Program-made: the position numbers and the translations under genes
Shown: piece by piece, positions 38,530 through 55,587 of the stretch
How positions within the stretch are numbered: position 1 is the stretch's first letter
How the letters are laid out: the number at the start of each line of letters is the position of its first letter
Notes under the pieces: generated by a model
The model's database searches: none
Seen by the model: only the letters and a program-made list of their open reading frames with translations
Told to the model about the DNA's origin: nothing
Source of the DNA: Acanthochlamys bracteata
Taxonomy: Eukaryota > Streptophyta > Magnoliopsida > Pandanales > Velloziaceae
Assembly (NCBI GenBank): GCA_019914995.1
Contig: CM034135.1
Coordinates: 7,504,501-7,568,500 of the forward strand
Reading direction: 5' to 3'
Length of the DNA: 64,000 nucleotides

Positions 38530-39845
38530 GTATCCAGAGTTTTTTCTTGCAATGAAGATTGCTATTGTTCATGACTTTTGGCTAAGTTAAGATTGATATG
38601 TCTACACTTGTACGATTATAATCTAAAAAATTTGTGATTCTTTATTGTATTGGCACAGCGATATTGTGGTCATTCATAAGCAGGTGGTCATTCATAAGCA
38701 GTCACGAAAGAATAATAATTATCTTACTGATTTTTGTGCATAGAGGGAATTTCATATTGTTCTCAGGGATCCTGTTGTCAACTATATTTCAGCGAGTCTG
38801 ACTTGTTACATAGAGGGAATTTATACTCGTTAAACTTGTAATTTGTTGTATGTTCCACAATAAGTTACTCTGATTTTTCCGAGGATTCTCCTTACGCTCT
38901 CAACTTTACAGAAGCATCAAAGTTTGATTTTGATTGAACCTTGATTATCTTGTTGTAAAAAGAAGTAGATGTTCTAAACGGACATTGTAGGCATGATCGA
39001 CTGCAACTAAACCAACATGGTTGTTGTTATATGTGATTAAGGTTCAGGTTTTGTTTATAGTATCCGCGAACTTTTGGTCAGGTTCATGGTTATTGATCCA
39101 TCAAATATTAACATGTTTCTGATTCTGGCAAGAGGAGGTCTTTTATCAAAGACATGAAATAATCAGCTGTTAATATATACTTGAACTCGCAGATGGTGTC
39201 CGTTGTTTTTTTGAAGCAATTCGTTGAGCTTCATATGGAGTTGTAGGAATGTTCTAAGCTTTTGTCATACTGTGCTGAAGCAAGTGAATGATCAATTATA
39301 TTCCCCAACTATTTTGACTGTATATTGCATGCCTCAGTTTAATATTGAGAATTTGAAAAGTGAATAATTTATATTTATGTTTTAAATGTATAAAAGTGAG
39401 TTTTATCAAAATAAATTTTGTAAAAATAAAATTTATTATAAATAAAGTTCGATGAAATTAAAATATAGAATAAAAATTGAAATAAATAAAATAAACTTTT
39501 TTTATAAAAAATTAACATAAAGTAAAATAAGTTCGGAATATAACTGAGTGAAATAATTTGATGAAAAAGGTAGAATTGAGTGTAATTAAAACATGCTCTA
39601 TAATTCAAATGAAGAATTAATCTGAGACGTTGCGTAATATTGCAGAAGATTACATAATTAAATTAAATTACTCTAAAAATAAACAATCAAAACTCAATCA
39701 ATAAAAAAAACCTAAAAGTTTTACGTGCTCATTTTTTGACTGGAGTCACAGTCTTCACTTGAGATGCTTCTTGCGATTCAACCTACCAACTTCGACTCAG
39801 ATGTTCAGAACAATTTAAAATCTATTTATCACAATTTGAAAGATT
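38530..39845. other. tail of the snoRNA-like locus and intergenic DNA
   Basis: Contains a 17-bp direct repeat GTGGTCATTCATAAGCA (about 38667-38700), a repeated CATAGAGGGAATTT (about 38740 and 38811), then an AT-rich element copy at about 39370-39600 ending AAACATGCTCTA. No coding sequence was recognised. Confidence 0.4.
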
Positions 39846-39847
39846 CC

Positions 39848-39856
39848 TATATATTA
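39848..39856 (+). promoter_or_regulatory. TATA box of the receptor kinase gene
   Basis: CTATATATT lies just 14 bp before the first ATG (39870) and 41 bp before the second in-frame ATG (39897). The spacing favours the second ATG as the real start. Confidence 0.45.
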
Positions 39857-39869
39857 CCTCTCTCTCTCT

Positions 39870-44232
<4,363 letters not shown>

Positions 44233-44499
44233 AAACCTGAACTACTAAGGTAAGAAGCCATATTCGATAGAAACTGAAAGACAATCCGTATAATATGGCA
44301 ACAAAATTATGTATATATGATTTTGGTAAAAATAAAATTTCATTTCACAACCACGTTAATCAAGAGTACATATGAAACTTATGTAATTTCATAACGACCA
44401 GAATACAACAAATACCGAAAATCAACTTGATTCAAAGCAAGGAACATGGACTTAAATACATACAAGCAATAAACATACGGAGTACGTATTTAAGAAGTT

Positions 44500-45102
44500 C
44501 TACAGGAAATAGACGACCAAACCCCAGACAGGGTAGAGCAGCAGAGTAACAATTCCGATAGTGTTTGAAATTCCGCTGCTGTTCGTGAACGCGTTCTTGA
44601 TTCCGCCGGAAGACCTGATATGCTCCACGAACAAGTAGATAGCGATTGCCAAGTTGATGAAGACGCCGATGAGCCCTGTCCTCATAGTTTCAGCGATAAA
44701 ATTAGGAGCGACGGCAATCAGTAGGATCAACGAAACGATAAGCTCCAGAGTCACAGGGAAATGGCGGTCAAAGAAAAGTTTCATTGCAACACCAATGAAA
44801 GCAAGCCATTGTCCAACATCTCCAGTAAAAACATCGAACAAAAACGAAGGCAAGCTCAGGTAAACGTAAGGAACAAGTAGTGAAGTCAATATGTTTGTTC
44901 TCCAGTTGGTCCTGTCCAGAACGAGCAAGTAGAGAGCAGCAAGGCAAGCGACACCTTTAACGATCGTGGTTCCGAGACCAAAGTTAACTGCTCCAAGCTT
45001 CACCGCGTCTTTCGCAAGCCTTTTAACAGACTCACTTAGCTCTTTCATGTCGCTCTCGATCATTTCGTCGGCCGACTTAATCATCAAAAAATCCTTCCTC
45101 AT
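44500..45102 (-). CDS. COR413PM: COR413-type plasma-membrane protein
   Basis: A single-exon frame of 200 residues with ATG at 45102. It starts with a hydrophilic amphipathic segment (SDMKELSESVKRLAKDAV) and then has five or six membrane spans. Signature phrases of the cold-regulated 413 family are present: DRTNWRTNILTSLLVPYVYL, LPSFLF, RHFPVTLEL, VAPNFIAETMR, and the C-terminal SSGGIKNAFTNSSGISNTIG followed by YPVWGLVV. The absence of a plastid transit peptide and the short N-terminus place it with the plasma-membrane branch rather than the inner chloroplast envelope branch. Family members are induced by cold, drought or light and are thought to stabilise membranes; no clear CRT/DRE core was confirmed upstream. 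Its 3' end converges on the receptor kinase. Confidence 0.9.
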   Translation of the reverse strand: MRKDFLMIKSADEMIESDMKELSESVKRLAKDAVKLGAVNFGLGTTIVKGVACLAALYLLVLDRTNWRTNILTSLLVPYVYLSLPSFLFDVFTGDVGQWLAFIGVAMKLFFDRHFPVTLELIVSLILLIAVAPNFIAETMRTGLIGVFINLAIAIYLFVEHIRSSGGIKNAFTNSSGISNTIGIVTLLLYPVWGLVVYFL

Positions 45103-48100
45103 CTTTGCTTATGCAGTAAGATGAATCAAACTCTTTGCAAATATGCAAAAGCAGAGAACCAGGAAGGAGAACAAGAAGTTGATTCTGAATGAGTGAAAAG
45201 AGATGAATGGGTTTGCGTGGTTTTATGAAGGGGTTTTGGTAGAGAAGAAAAACTAGATGGTTCTGAATGACAACAAGGTGTTTGATGAAATGGCAAGCAG
45301 AGATTGCTCCACCTTGACATGTTTAGAGAATTCTTTAATTTTATTTTTTCTTGTATTGAGAGAAGATGGAACACGCCAGGTCGTGAAATGAAGGACAAGC
45401 GTTCGGTTATAGTGGGTTGTGATGAATTTTTTAAGAAGGATTGCAACAAAGAGGAGCATGATTTTTAAGTTTTTAAAGGTTTTCCATGTTTGGGATTTGG
45501 AGAAGCAGACAATTAATTGAATGAATATAATGGTTGTAGAAGTGAACGGAAGAAAGACAGAGGAGCAAAACTACGTGATGATGATTGATTGATTTTATGC
45601 TAAAGATGGCATACAAAAGAAAGGATTATGACAATTAGAATAGTGGATAAAACAAAGTATTGTGTTACCATTTTATTTATTTATTCGTTATACGTTAGCT
45701 ACTTCCATGACAACACAAGGATACAAGCTACCAAGGGAAAAAAATAAACATTACAACATGATCGCATTAAACTTAACCCAAACACTAGTTAAACAAAATA
45801 AATATAAAATAATACAATTTAAATAATATAAAATAATTCAATATTTTTTTTATATGTAGTAAATAAAGTCGAATATGTTTTTTCTCATTTGGCCAATTTT
45901 TTTATGACCAATATTCAGAAACTATCTTAAATAAGTTTTGAATAAAATTCATATTTAGCTCAAAAACTAAAGATATTGGATTACATATAAATAACCATCC
46001 AATCTAACAAATAAATAAACAAGACAATTAATTGAACAAATCTAAAATTTTAGTTATTAATAAGCGGGTATAGAGTTATATAATAATGACTTAATTTTGG
46101 ATAGATAGTATCTATTCTCAAAAGAGATAGTTAAAAGTATTTATAAAATTAGAGTTTCTTTTAAATTAAAATTATTTTAAATATTTTTTAAAAAAACAAG
46201 CTTTGTATTATGTTCTAACAAATTGATAGAAAGAAATAATATATTTTATTCTTTAAATTTTTTAAATTTATAAAAATATTATATACAAATTTATTAAAAT
46301 ATATAAAATTTAAATAAAAAAAATAAAAATTTTAAATATACTATCAAAAACGATTCCTAAATCATATTTGGGATGTCTTTTGAGAGCGATTATTTTATTT
46401 TGAAATCTAAAAAAATATAACACATAATATTCTAATATTTTTAATTCAAATAATATCATAATTTATATGTCATAAAATAGTTATAATTTTTACCACAAAA
46501 TTATATAAATGTTTAGATTGTTTTATTAGCAATCCCAAACACGTCTTAATTTCAGGTCTTATCTAATCACGTATGCTGTCTTGGTTTCATATAATCTTCT
46601 CGCCTGATTCGAATAGAAGTTATGGACAAATAACACTAACATTGGCAAATTTTCCGAAAAGAATGAAACAAGATTTGCTGTATTTGACTTTAAATTTTAT
46701 TCAAAAATTCTATGATACGTAAAATTATGTGGTCCAGTTTTGTACAGCTAATGACAATAAACTCAAATAACAACTTCCAGACTACACATCTGTATTTAAA
46801 ATCTTACAAGGAAAGAAAGAGATACGAGAAACAGGAATTGAACTGGACACAGTTGGGTTGGATAAAATACGATTAGTTGGGCTGTTAATAAACTGGGCCA
46901 TGAAGGCCGTTTTTGTAATTGCAAATAGTGTATGGGCTTTTTATGTGGCAGGTTAGCTGTTGTTGCCTCATCAACAGTTTATTGAATGCTCTAGCCTCTA
47001 GAGGTGTTTGTATAAATACAAAATGTGTGTTCGAGGTTTTGCTTATCGTAATTGATTATAAAATAAAAATTTTTAAATAAAAGGTATTTGCATTTATTTT
47101 AAAATATAAAATTTATTAAAAAAGTAAATATTAAATTTATTGAAATTGTAAAAGTAAACATCACCGATATCGTCTTCTTTTATTCTTTAGTTTTTATTTT
47201 ATATCATTCTTTTATTTATTTTATATATATTTAAAAATATAGATAAATTACATAGAATTATATATGTATTTTTTAGTTTAAACGTGTTTGAAAACCTAAA
47301 AAGTCGAGCTAGAATTTATTACTTGATTATTAAGTAGAATCTGTATGCTTAATCAGAGAAGAGACTGCACCACGTACTCAATATAAAGATGTATCTTTGT
47401 GACATTTAATTCATATTTTTTACTAAATTTATTTTTAGCTAAAAAAATTTTTTTGATTCACTTCTTTTTGAAAATATAAAATTAAATCCACATCTAATGA
47501 ATTATTTATAGTACTGTATTTTAGTATTTTATTTTGTAATAACTTGTTTTTTGCTTTAAAAAATACACTCTAACTTCTAAAATAATATTAAACAATCTTT
47601 CATATATTAAGCAAAATTAAAAAGTGTAACAGGAGTACGAAGAAAAATAACTCGACGTGTCTGGCTTAAAGTAGCCACTCATTTGGTGACACGTCATCAG
47701 TGCTCTGTGCCGCTTCTAGCCGTGAAAATAAACCATTAAGAACGAGCCACGTGGACGTAAGTGAGACCAGTTGTTTTGTGATTGTTAGTATTAAATTTTC
47801 CTAGTGGTTTCCTCGCGTGATAGAATCAAGAATTGTGGTACACAACACGCCACGCTGGATTAAGCAGATCTCATCTTAGTGCATCTTTTGCCATGTAATC
47901 ATTCACGTCGCTTTAATGGGGACCACTGGTACTTCTTTACTTGAATTTAGATGGTTGGAATTTGTTTGAAATTTTTTATCTTTTGATCCTGTGGTAAAAT
48001 GTTGTGTTAATTAACTTTACCTAGTATTAGCTATATGATTGATCTAAACGAAGGTTCGGGAGATTTTTTTTTTCCAATAAATTTTTTAACTCAAAAAAAA

Positions 48101-48340
48101 TTATGTATAATTTATAAAAATTTTTAAAAATTAAAAAATATAAATAAAATGTACATTATAAAATAATTATATATATAATTTTATTTTTTTAAATATTTAT
48201 AAAATAATATATTTAAAAGTTTTTTTCAGAAAAACTTTTTTTAATATGATTTTCATTCTTTAATTTCCACTTCTAATTTAATAAATTTTCCCGTGCAATT
48301 AACAATTATTGATCAATTTAAGGTTATATATGCAAAACAA
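45103..48340. other. upstream region of COR413 and AT-rich intergenic DNA
   Basis: 45103-45600 is of ordinary composition and is probably the 5' leader and promoter of COR413; it contains several short minus-strand frames that do not look like genes. From 45660 to 46520 the DNA is AT-rich with an element copy at about 46130-46365. 46840-46990 is a less biased patch. 48060-48260 is another AT-rich copy. No gene was recognised. Confidence 0.4.
47687..47754 (+). promoter_or_regulatory. two G-box/ABRE-type elements upstream of the B-box gene
   Basis: TGACACGTCA at 47687-47696 and the palindrome CCACGTGG at 47747-47754 are ACGT-core sites, 58 bp apart and about 0.6-0.7 kb before the TATA box. Such sites bind bZIP and bHLH factors (HY5, PIF, ABF). 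For a B-box light-signalling gene, HY5 or PIF control is a reasonable inference. Confidence 0.45.
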
Positions 48341-48350
48341 CCTTCTTCTT

Positions 48351-48356
48351 TATAAA
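48351..48356 (+). promoter_or_regulatory. TATA box of the B-box gene
   Basis: TATAAA lies 137 bp before the ATG at 48488; the leader ends in a (CT)n run directly before the start codon. Confidence 0.55.
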
Positions 48357-48487
48357 GCCCAAGCAAACAGAGCTGGAATCTGGAAGAGAACACCACCAAT
48401 CGTTCTCTAGTTTTCAATTCTTTTCGTGTTCATACCAATCGGTTCTTTTTCTGGTTGAACGAAGCTACGACTCTCTCTCTCTCTAAA

Positions 48488-49000
48488 ATGGATAAAGAAG
48501 AAGAAGAAGAAGACCAGAATAAGCTTCTCCAAGACGAGCAACGGCTCAACTGCGAGCTCTGTGAAGCAGCGCCAGCGCAAGCCTACTGCGCCGCAGACTC
48601 CGCTCTTCTCTGCTTCCTCTGCGATGCATCAGTTCACGGTGCGAACTTCCTCGTGGCGCGCCACGCTAGGTCTCTTCTCTGTTTCTCTTGCTCCAAGCCC
48701 ACGAATTGGCGCGCCGTTGGTTACTGTCTGCCCCCGTGCTCGAAATCTCTCTGCTTTTGTTGCCTTGAAAACAAAATCAATATCAATGGTGGAGATGAAG
48801 TGGAAGAAGAGATTGAGATGGAAATTGAAGAAGACGAAGACGAAGAAGAGCAGGTGGTGCCTGGAGAGCTGGTGTTGGATGAACAAGAAGAAGGAGATGT
48901 GGGGCCCCCGGAGGAGAGCTCGACAAGCAGCAGCGGTGAAGAAGAGGAGTTGGCGATCAATGGGAGAAAGCGTAGAAGAATTACTAGGAGTGGCAGTTAG
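48488..49000 (+). CDS. B-box zinc finger protein (BBX32-like)
   Basis: A single-exon frame of 170 residues. The open frame extends upstream to 48455 but without an ATG; the first ATG is at 48488. One B-box covers residues about 22-68: C22, C25, C34, D37, C42, C45, H50 and H59 supply two zinc sites (CELCEAAPAQAYC, LCFLCDASVHGANFLVARH). The LLCFSCSKPTNWRAVG extension that follows is typical of the short single-B-box group. Then comes a long acidic stretch (about 105-130), a QVVPGEL phrase, a Ser/Glu-rich segment and a basic KRRRITR tail that could be a nuclear signal. This order matches Arabidopsis BBX32, a repressor acting with BBX21 and HY5 in light signalling; there is no CCT domain. Assigning it to BBX32 rather than BBX30/31 rests on length and the acidic region. 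Confidence 0.87.
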   Translation: MDKEEEEEDQNKLLQDEQRLNCELCEAAPAQAYCAADSALLCFLCDASVHGANFLVARHARSLLCFSCSKPTNWRAVGYCLPPCSKSLCFCCLENKININGGDEVEEEIEMEIEEDEDEEEQVVPGELVLDEQEEGDVGPPEESSTSSSGEEEELAINGRKRRRITRSGS

Positions 49001-50136
49001 GTAATTGATTAGATGCCTTTGATTCTTTCCTTTTTTTTTTTTCTTGGTGAAAAAAAAAAACAGGCATCGTCATACCGAAATTGTTACAGCATGTAAAAAT
49101 TTTGGGTTTGGAAGTGGTAGTCCATGCTCTAAAATTCTAATTAAAGATGGCTAATAGTGCTTTTCAACTCATTTTTTACTAATTTTTTTTTAATAAAATT
49201 TTTAATAAATGCATCATTAAAATTTTGTTATATTTATTATAATTTTTTTTGAGATCAAATTAGAGATCATTTTTTAAAAATTTAAAAATATTTTTTTTAT
49301 TTAAAAAAATTCGTTTTTATAAGAACTTTCATGCATCTATTTAAATTGCACATGTAACGGTGCAGGATGATGAGGTAGGTACTGTCTGTCCATGGCAGAG
49401 CCATCATGAGAGCTCGACGCAATTCGAGACTTCATTTAGAGATAAATTTTCGTTGGACGAGATATGGCACTTTAACGGTGACCGGAAAAAACCCCGTCGC
49501 CTTAACAATTGACTCCAACTTCGGCCTCCAGCTGATGAGCTAGACCAATCAAATTTCGGCACATGAAAAGTGTAAATTATGATCCTGGATCTCTCACCAC
49601 CCTCCAATTTTTCAATACCCATAGTAGTTTCTGAATTTGTTTTGAATTTTGGGACTAAGAAAGACTGAAAATTTTCATTTTGGTGTGATTTTGATACACT
49701 GGAATGAAAGACACAAATAGTGAAATAGCTTGAGGAAGAAGTTTGGAATTGCTACTAAAATGTCGCTTGTTACCTGGGAGATTTGCTTCAGAGCTGGCAT
49801 ATGCGCGATGCTGAATGCGCTTAATACCAGAGTAGTCTTTGAAATGCCGAAGGCCAAATTATTCGCCACCGGCAACTCTCCTATGAAGGCTACCTTGCGC
49901 AAGTTGTGACGATGCCCCGTGTCACCTTTCAGATGTTAGAGTTGTTCGTAAGGTTTGTTTCCAATACCCCGAACTTCACTTTTTTTTTTCAAATTTTGAA
50001 TTCGATCACTGTTTCAATTGTTACTTCAAATTTTACTTTCACTTTTAAACTTTATTTTTATCAAAATTTAACTTCAAACTTTATTTCAATTGTTTCAAAT
50101 ATCAAACCGAATTTTACTGTCGTCGAACTCCACTTT
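49001..50136. other. intergenic DNA
   Basis: 49150-49335 is an AT-rich element copy (end AGTGCTTTTCAAC). 49375-49915 is an island of ordinary base composition; on the plus strand 49759-49908 reads MLNALNTRVVFEMPKAKLF, weakly like a PPR motif. 49955-50136 is a copy of the second element family (CTTCAAACTTTATTTCAA). No intact gene was recognised. Confidence 0.4.
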
Positions 50137-50347
50137 GGGGCCATTTGGATTGGCTTTTTTCAACTTATAAGTTGAAAAAAGTTTCAAATAGTGATCAATG
50201 GGTGTTTGGATGAATGACTTTTAAGTTACTTTTTTAACTTATAAGTTGGAAAAAAAAAAGTTACTATGAGTAACTTTTTCAAAACTTTTTTGTTTATTTG
50301 AAAAAAAATAACATTATTGACCCTATCAAGTTAACATAATTACACAC

Positions 50348-50419
<72 letters not shown>

Positions 50420-50800
50420 ATATATACATATATACACATATACATATATATATACATACATATACATATATACATATATATATACATACATATATGTATA
50501 TGTGTATATATATATACATACATATATGTATATGTGTATATATATATAGATACATATATATATGTATATATATGTATACATGTATATGTATACATATATA
50601 CATATATATATATATTATTTTTATAAAAGATATTTTAGTCTTTGTCAAATATCTTCTCAACTTTTTTTCAAAAAAAGTAAAATTTATCCAAACACATACC
50701 TTCTTTTTTAAAAAAAGTTTTCAGCTACTTTTTTTTAAAAAAAATCAAAAATAACTTTTGTCATAAAAGTTAAAACTTTTAAGTTTATCCAAACGGCTCC
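50137..50800. mobile_element. MITE-like element with an internal TA/CA microsatellite
   Basis: Ends are imperfect inverted repeats: GGGGCCATTTGGAT on the left and, in complement, GGAGCCGTTTGGAT on the right, flanked by TTT on both sides. Sub-terminal AACTTATAAGTTGAAAAA palindromes lie inside the left end and AACTTTTAAG inside the right. The interior is interrupted by about 280 bp of TA/CATA repeat (50340-50620). Confidence 0.7.
50340..50620. repeat. long (TA)n/(CATA)n microsatellite
   Basis: Nearly 280 bp of alternating TA, TATACA and GTATAT units. All the Tyr/Ile/Met-rich open frames on both strands across it are products of the repeat and not genes. Confidence 0.95.
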
Positions 50801-51402
50801 TTTATTTAAAACAAACCCTCAGGCAAACTGGTTCAGAAGCGTCTACACTGTCACACCGACGGTAACGTTCCATATTTTGCAGCCAATATTGGAACTGCAA
50901 TTGTCGTTGTTGTCTACCCGGCAAGTGAAATTTGGATGCGTTTTCTAGTTCCTATATTACATTTGACAATATAATTCATGCGTCAATCAAAGGACCGCGT
51001 GACAAAGAAATCACAGAGGCCATTCTGATCTAACAAATACCACAAGGTTCAAATGGACAACAAATCTACAAAAGCAGTAGAGGTAAACATCCGTTGGAGA
51101 AGAGAAATAGAAATGCTTCCTACTTTACATAAAGAACACTCGCACTGAATTATCATGTCAAAGAACTATAATAGACAGTTTCAATGCTCTCAATGCTGGT
51201 TAGCTCCCTACAAAATAGACATAAGTAGCATAACACAACTGAAGCATAACTACAAAACACCAGAATACAATCAGCCCTGTAAATCTGTAGCATAAAGTTC
51301 CGAAATAAAAACAGTCTACAAAAAGATAACAAAATTGATGCATATTTCAACTACCAGGTGCAACTCAAACACAAGGTTTCCAATATAGATGAACTAAGAA
51401 AC

Positions 51403-53477
<2,075 letters not shown>

Positions 53478-53490
53478 GGCGGCCGCTGTG

Positions 53491-53773
53491 TTAGGGTTTC
53501 TGAGTGGGAGTTTACGATCTACTTACCAACGGGGACGAAGGTACATATCTAGTGGAGTGTGTTACAATATCAGTCCAGTAATAAGGATTTATAAATTAAG
53601 CACTCCTCTATATTTATTTTCGTACCATTGGCCCTCTTATGGCATTTTTAACTTGTAAAATGGCCTGTTAGAGAATTACTTAAATGGGAGGGGTTATAAT
53701 TGCAAATAATTGTGAAAGTATTTGGAGAGGTTGGAGCTTTGCCGTTGGATTGGTGTTGGAAGATGTAGGCCCA
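53491..53773 (-). promoter_or_regulatory. telo-box and site II element of RPL15
   Basis: TTAGGGTTT at 53491-53499 is a telo-box on the minus strand just before the start codon, and GGCCCA at 53768-53773 is a site II element (TGGGCC) further upstream. This is the standard combination for plant ribosomal protein genes. Confidence 0.6.
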
Positions 53774-53814
53774 TTCACAACAATAAATTGAAAAGATCCT
53801 ATTAACGAGTTAAA

Positions 53815-54290
53815 ATGCGTTTCCCAAAAAAATTTTTAATTTTATATTTTAATAAATATTTTCTAGTATTTTATAAATTTATTTAAAATTTTGAAACATA
53901 TAAATAATTTACATAATAAAATCTAATTATTATTTATTTTATTATATTTTTTAAAATAAAACAATAAAGTTTATATGTCGAAATAAAAAAATATTTTCTA
54001 TTATTCAAAAGCACTTTTTAAATCGTAGAATTAGAGAGCGTTCTTATAAACTAAAATTTTTTAAAATAGAAAATATTTTTATTTTTTTAAAAAATTAGTT
54101 TTATTTTTTTATTTTTAAAATAATAATAAAAATATATAATAAAATTATTTCATTTCATAAACTTTTTTTAATTTTTTAAATTTTAAATAAATTTTTTATA
54201 TAATTATAAAATATATATTAAAAAATATGAAATAAAAAAAAAATAAAAAACAGTTTTTCGTACGCATTGCCAAACGCACTCTTAATCATT
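53815..54290. repeat. two adjacent AT-rich MITE-like copies
   Basis: About 53815-54020 (ends TGCGTTTCCC and GCACTTTTTA) and about 54030-54290 (ends AGAGAGCGTT and, in complement, AGAGTGCGTTTGGCA). The interiors share A/T phrases and lie in opposite orientations. They lie between the RPL15 promoter and the RNase H gene. Confidence 0.55.
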
Positions 54291-54547
54291 AACCGATTTT
54301 GTCTTGATTTTAAAATTAGTTAGCTGAGTTAGAAACTTATTTTTTCTTCTTTTCACTTTTTCAATCCAGAACTGTTCACCAAATTCTAATTTCAGTAGAG
54401 AATATTCCCGTCATGTTTAGGAGTTGCTTATTTTGAAGTACCTCTCTCTCCTTTCGTCGATCAGTTTCGTTCTTTGAGAGAAATGGATTATCCCTTCCTT
54501 AATTTGAACGTCCAAAGAACTGCTTTTTCATGTTTTCTACTCCACGT

Positions 54548-54578
<31 letters not shown>

Positions 54579-54972
54579 TGCAAAGTCTCTCAATGGGTTC
54601 TTCTTCTTTGCCTTGCACGCACAAAACTTCGATTAATCCTGTCATTGTTATCTGTTTCATCTCTTCTTCTTCCTCCTATAAAATATATTGGAGAGTTCCC
54701 CTGTTTTTCTTCTCTTGGAAATCAATAGTTTCTTTCTGATCTTGATCCTTGTTTCCCTTTCTTTTTCCCACAACGTTCACGCGCAATTTTGTTTTTTCTC
54801 CAAAACTTGTTTCTAGGCTTTGATATTTCTTGTCTAACAATTTGAAATGTCTTCTTGTAAAGATCTACGTTGTAGTTCTTTGTGTATTGTAATTACATGT
54901 TTTCATAACTTCTATTTCTGTTAATTCTGTAAATAAATAAAAACTTTTGGATAAAACATTATTTTAGAAACC

Positions 54973-55587
54973 ATGATTCGATATCCTTTGACAAGAATTT
55001 CTTCCAAACTTGATCAAAGCAGGAGTCCAAACAAATTTTTCATGCGAAAAAATAGCGAAAAATCCTCTCCATGCATTTGGAGAAAACCCAAAATCGGTTT
55101 CGTAAAACTAAACTTCGACGGATCCTCCAAGAACAAGAGCCAAAACGCGAGCATCGGAGGTGTCTACAGAGACCATAAAGGAAACTTCCTCCTTGGCTAC
55201 TCCGAACGCATTGGAAAAGCAACGAGTTCCATTTCAGAACTCATTGCTGCGAAACGGGGAATCGAACTAGCTCTAAAGAATGAATGGCACAACATTTGGA
55301 TCGAAGGCGACGCGAAAGTTGTAACAGATCTTCTGATGAAGTACAAGAGTAGAACTTGTCGCATGAGATCGAACGATGATCTTGAGCATGTAGAGGAGTT
55401 GAATTTCATGGTCTCCCAATTTAACGAATTCACTGCTACGCATATTTACAGGAGCGGAAACAAAGCTGCTGACAGGCTTGCTAAGATGGGATTTAAAATG
55501 AACAAGCCGAAGATTTGGCATGGAGTTCCGCCCTATGAATTGAAACTGCTCCTTCATCGTGATGCCGAAAGCGATCGAGTGATTTGA
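54973..55587 (+). CDS. RNase H-like domain protein (retroelement-derived type)
   Basis: A frame of 204 residues from ATG at 54973; TTTAG just before the ATG and a pyrimidine-rich 54430-54760 stretch suggest a spliced leader. The fold is the plant RVT_3/RNase H-like type: WRKPKIGFVKLNFDGSSK, IGGVYRDHKGNFLLGYS, SSISELIAAKRGIELAL, IWIEGDAKVV, and HIYRSGNKAADRLAKMG. All four acidic metal ligands can be placed: D49, E89, D113 and D167. There is no neighbouring reverse transcriptase or integrase, no LTR and no stop, so it looks like a stand-alone host gene rather than part of an active element. Activity on RNA-DNA hybrids is predicted from the intact residues only. The N-terminal 35 residues are basic and could be an organelle presequence. 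Confidence 0.8.
   Translation: MIRYPLTRISSKLDQSRSPNKFFMRKNSEKSSPCIWRKPKIGFVKLNFDGSSKNKSQNASIGGVYRDHKGNFLLGYSERIGKATSSISELIAAKRGIELALKNEWHNIWIEGDAKVVTDLLMKYKSRTCRMRSNDDLEHVEELNFMVSQFNEFTATHIYRSGNKAADRLAKMGFKMNKPKIWHGVPPYELKLLLHRDAESDRVI

Noticed and set aside
48455..48487. N-terminal extension of the B-box protein
   Set aside because: The extension begins without an ATG; the first ATG is at 48488, with a TATA box at a proper distance.
44500..48490. Functional link between the receptor kinase, COR413 and the B-box gene
   Set aside because: Adjacent but with separate promoters and unrelated roles; nothing in the sequence suggests a cluster.
50294..50754. Several Tyr/Ile/Met-rich open frames on both strands
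   Set aside because: They are direct translations of the TA/CATA microsatellite; the same repeat is open in all frames.
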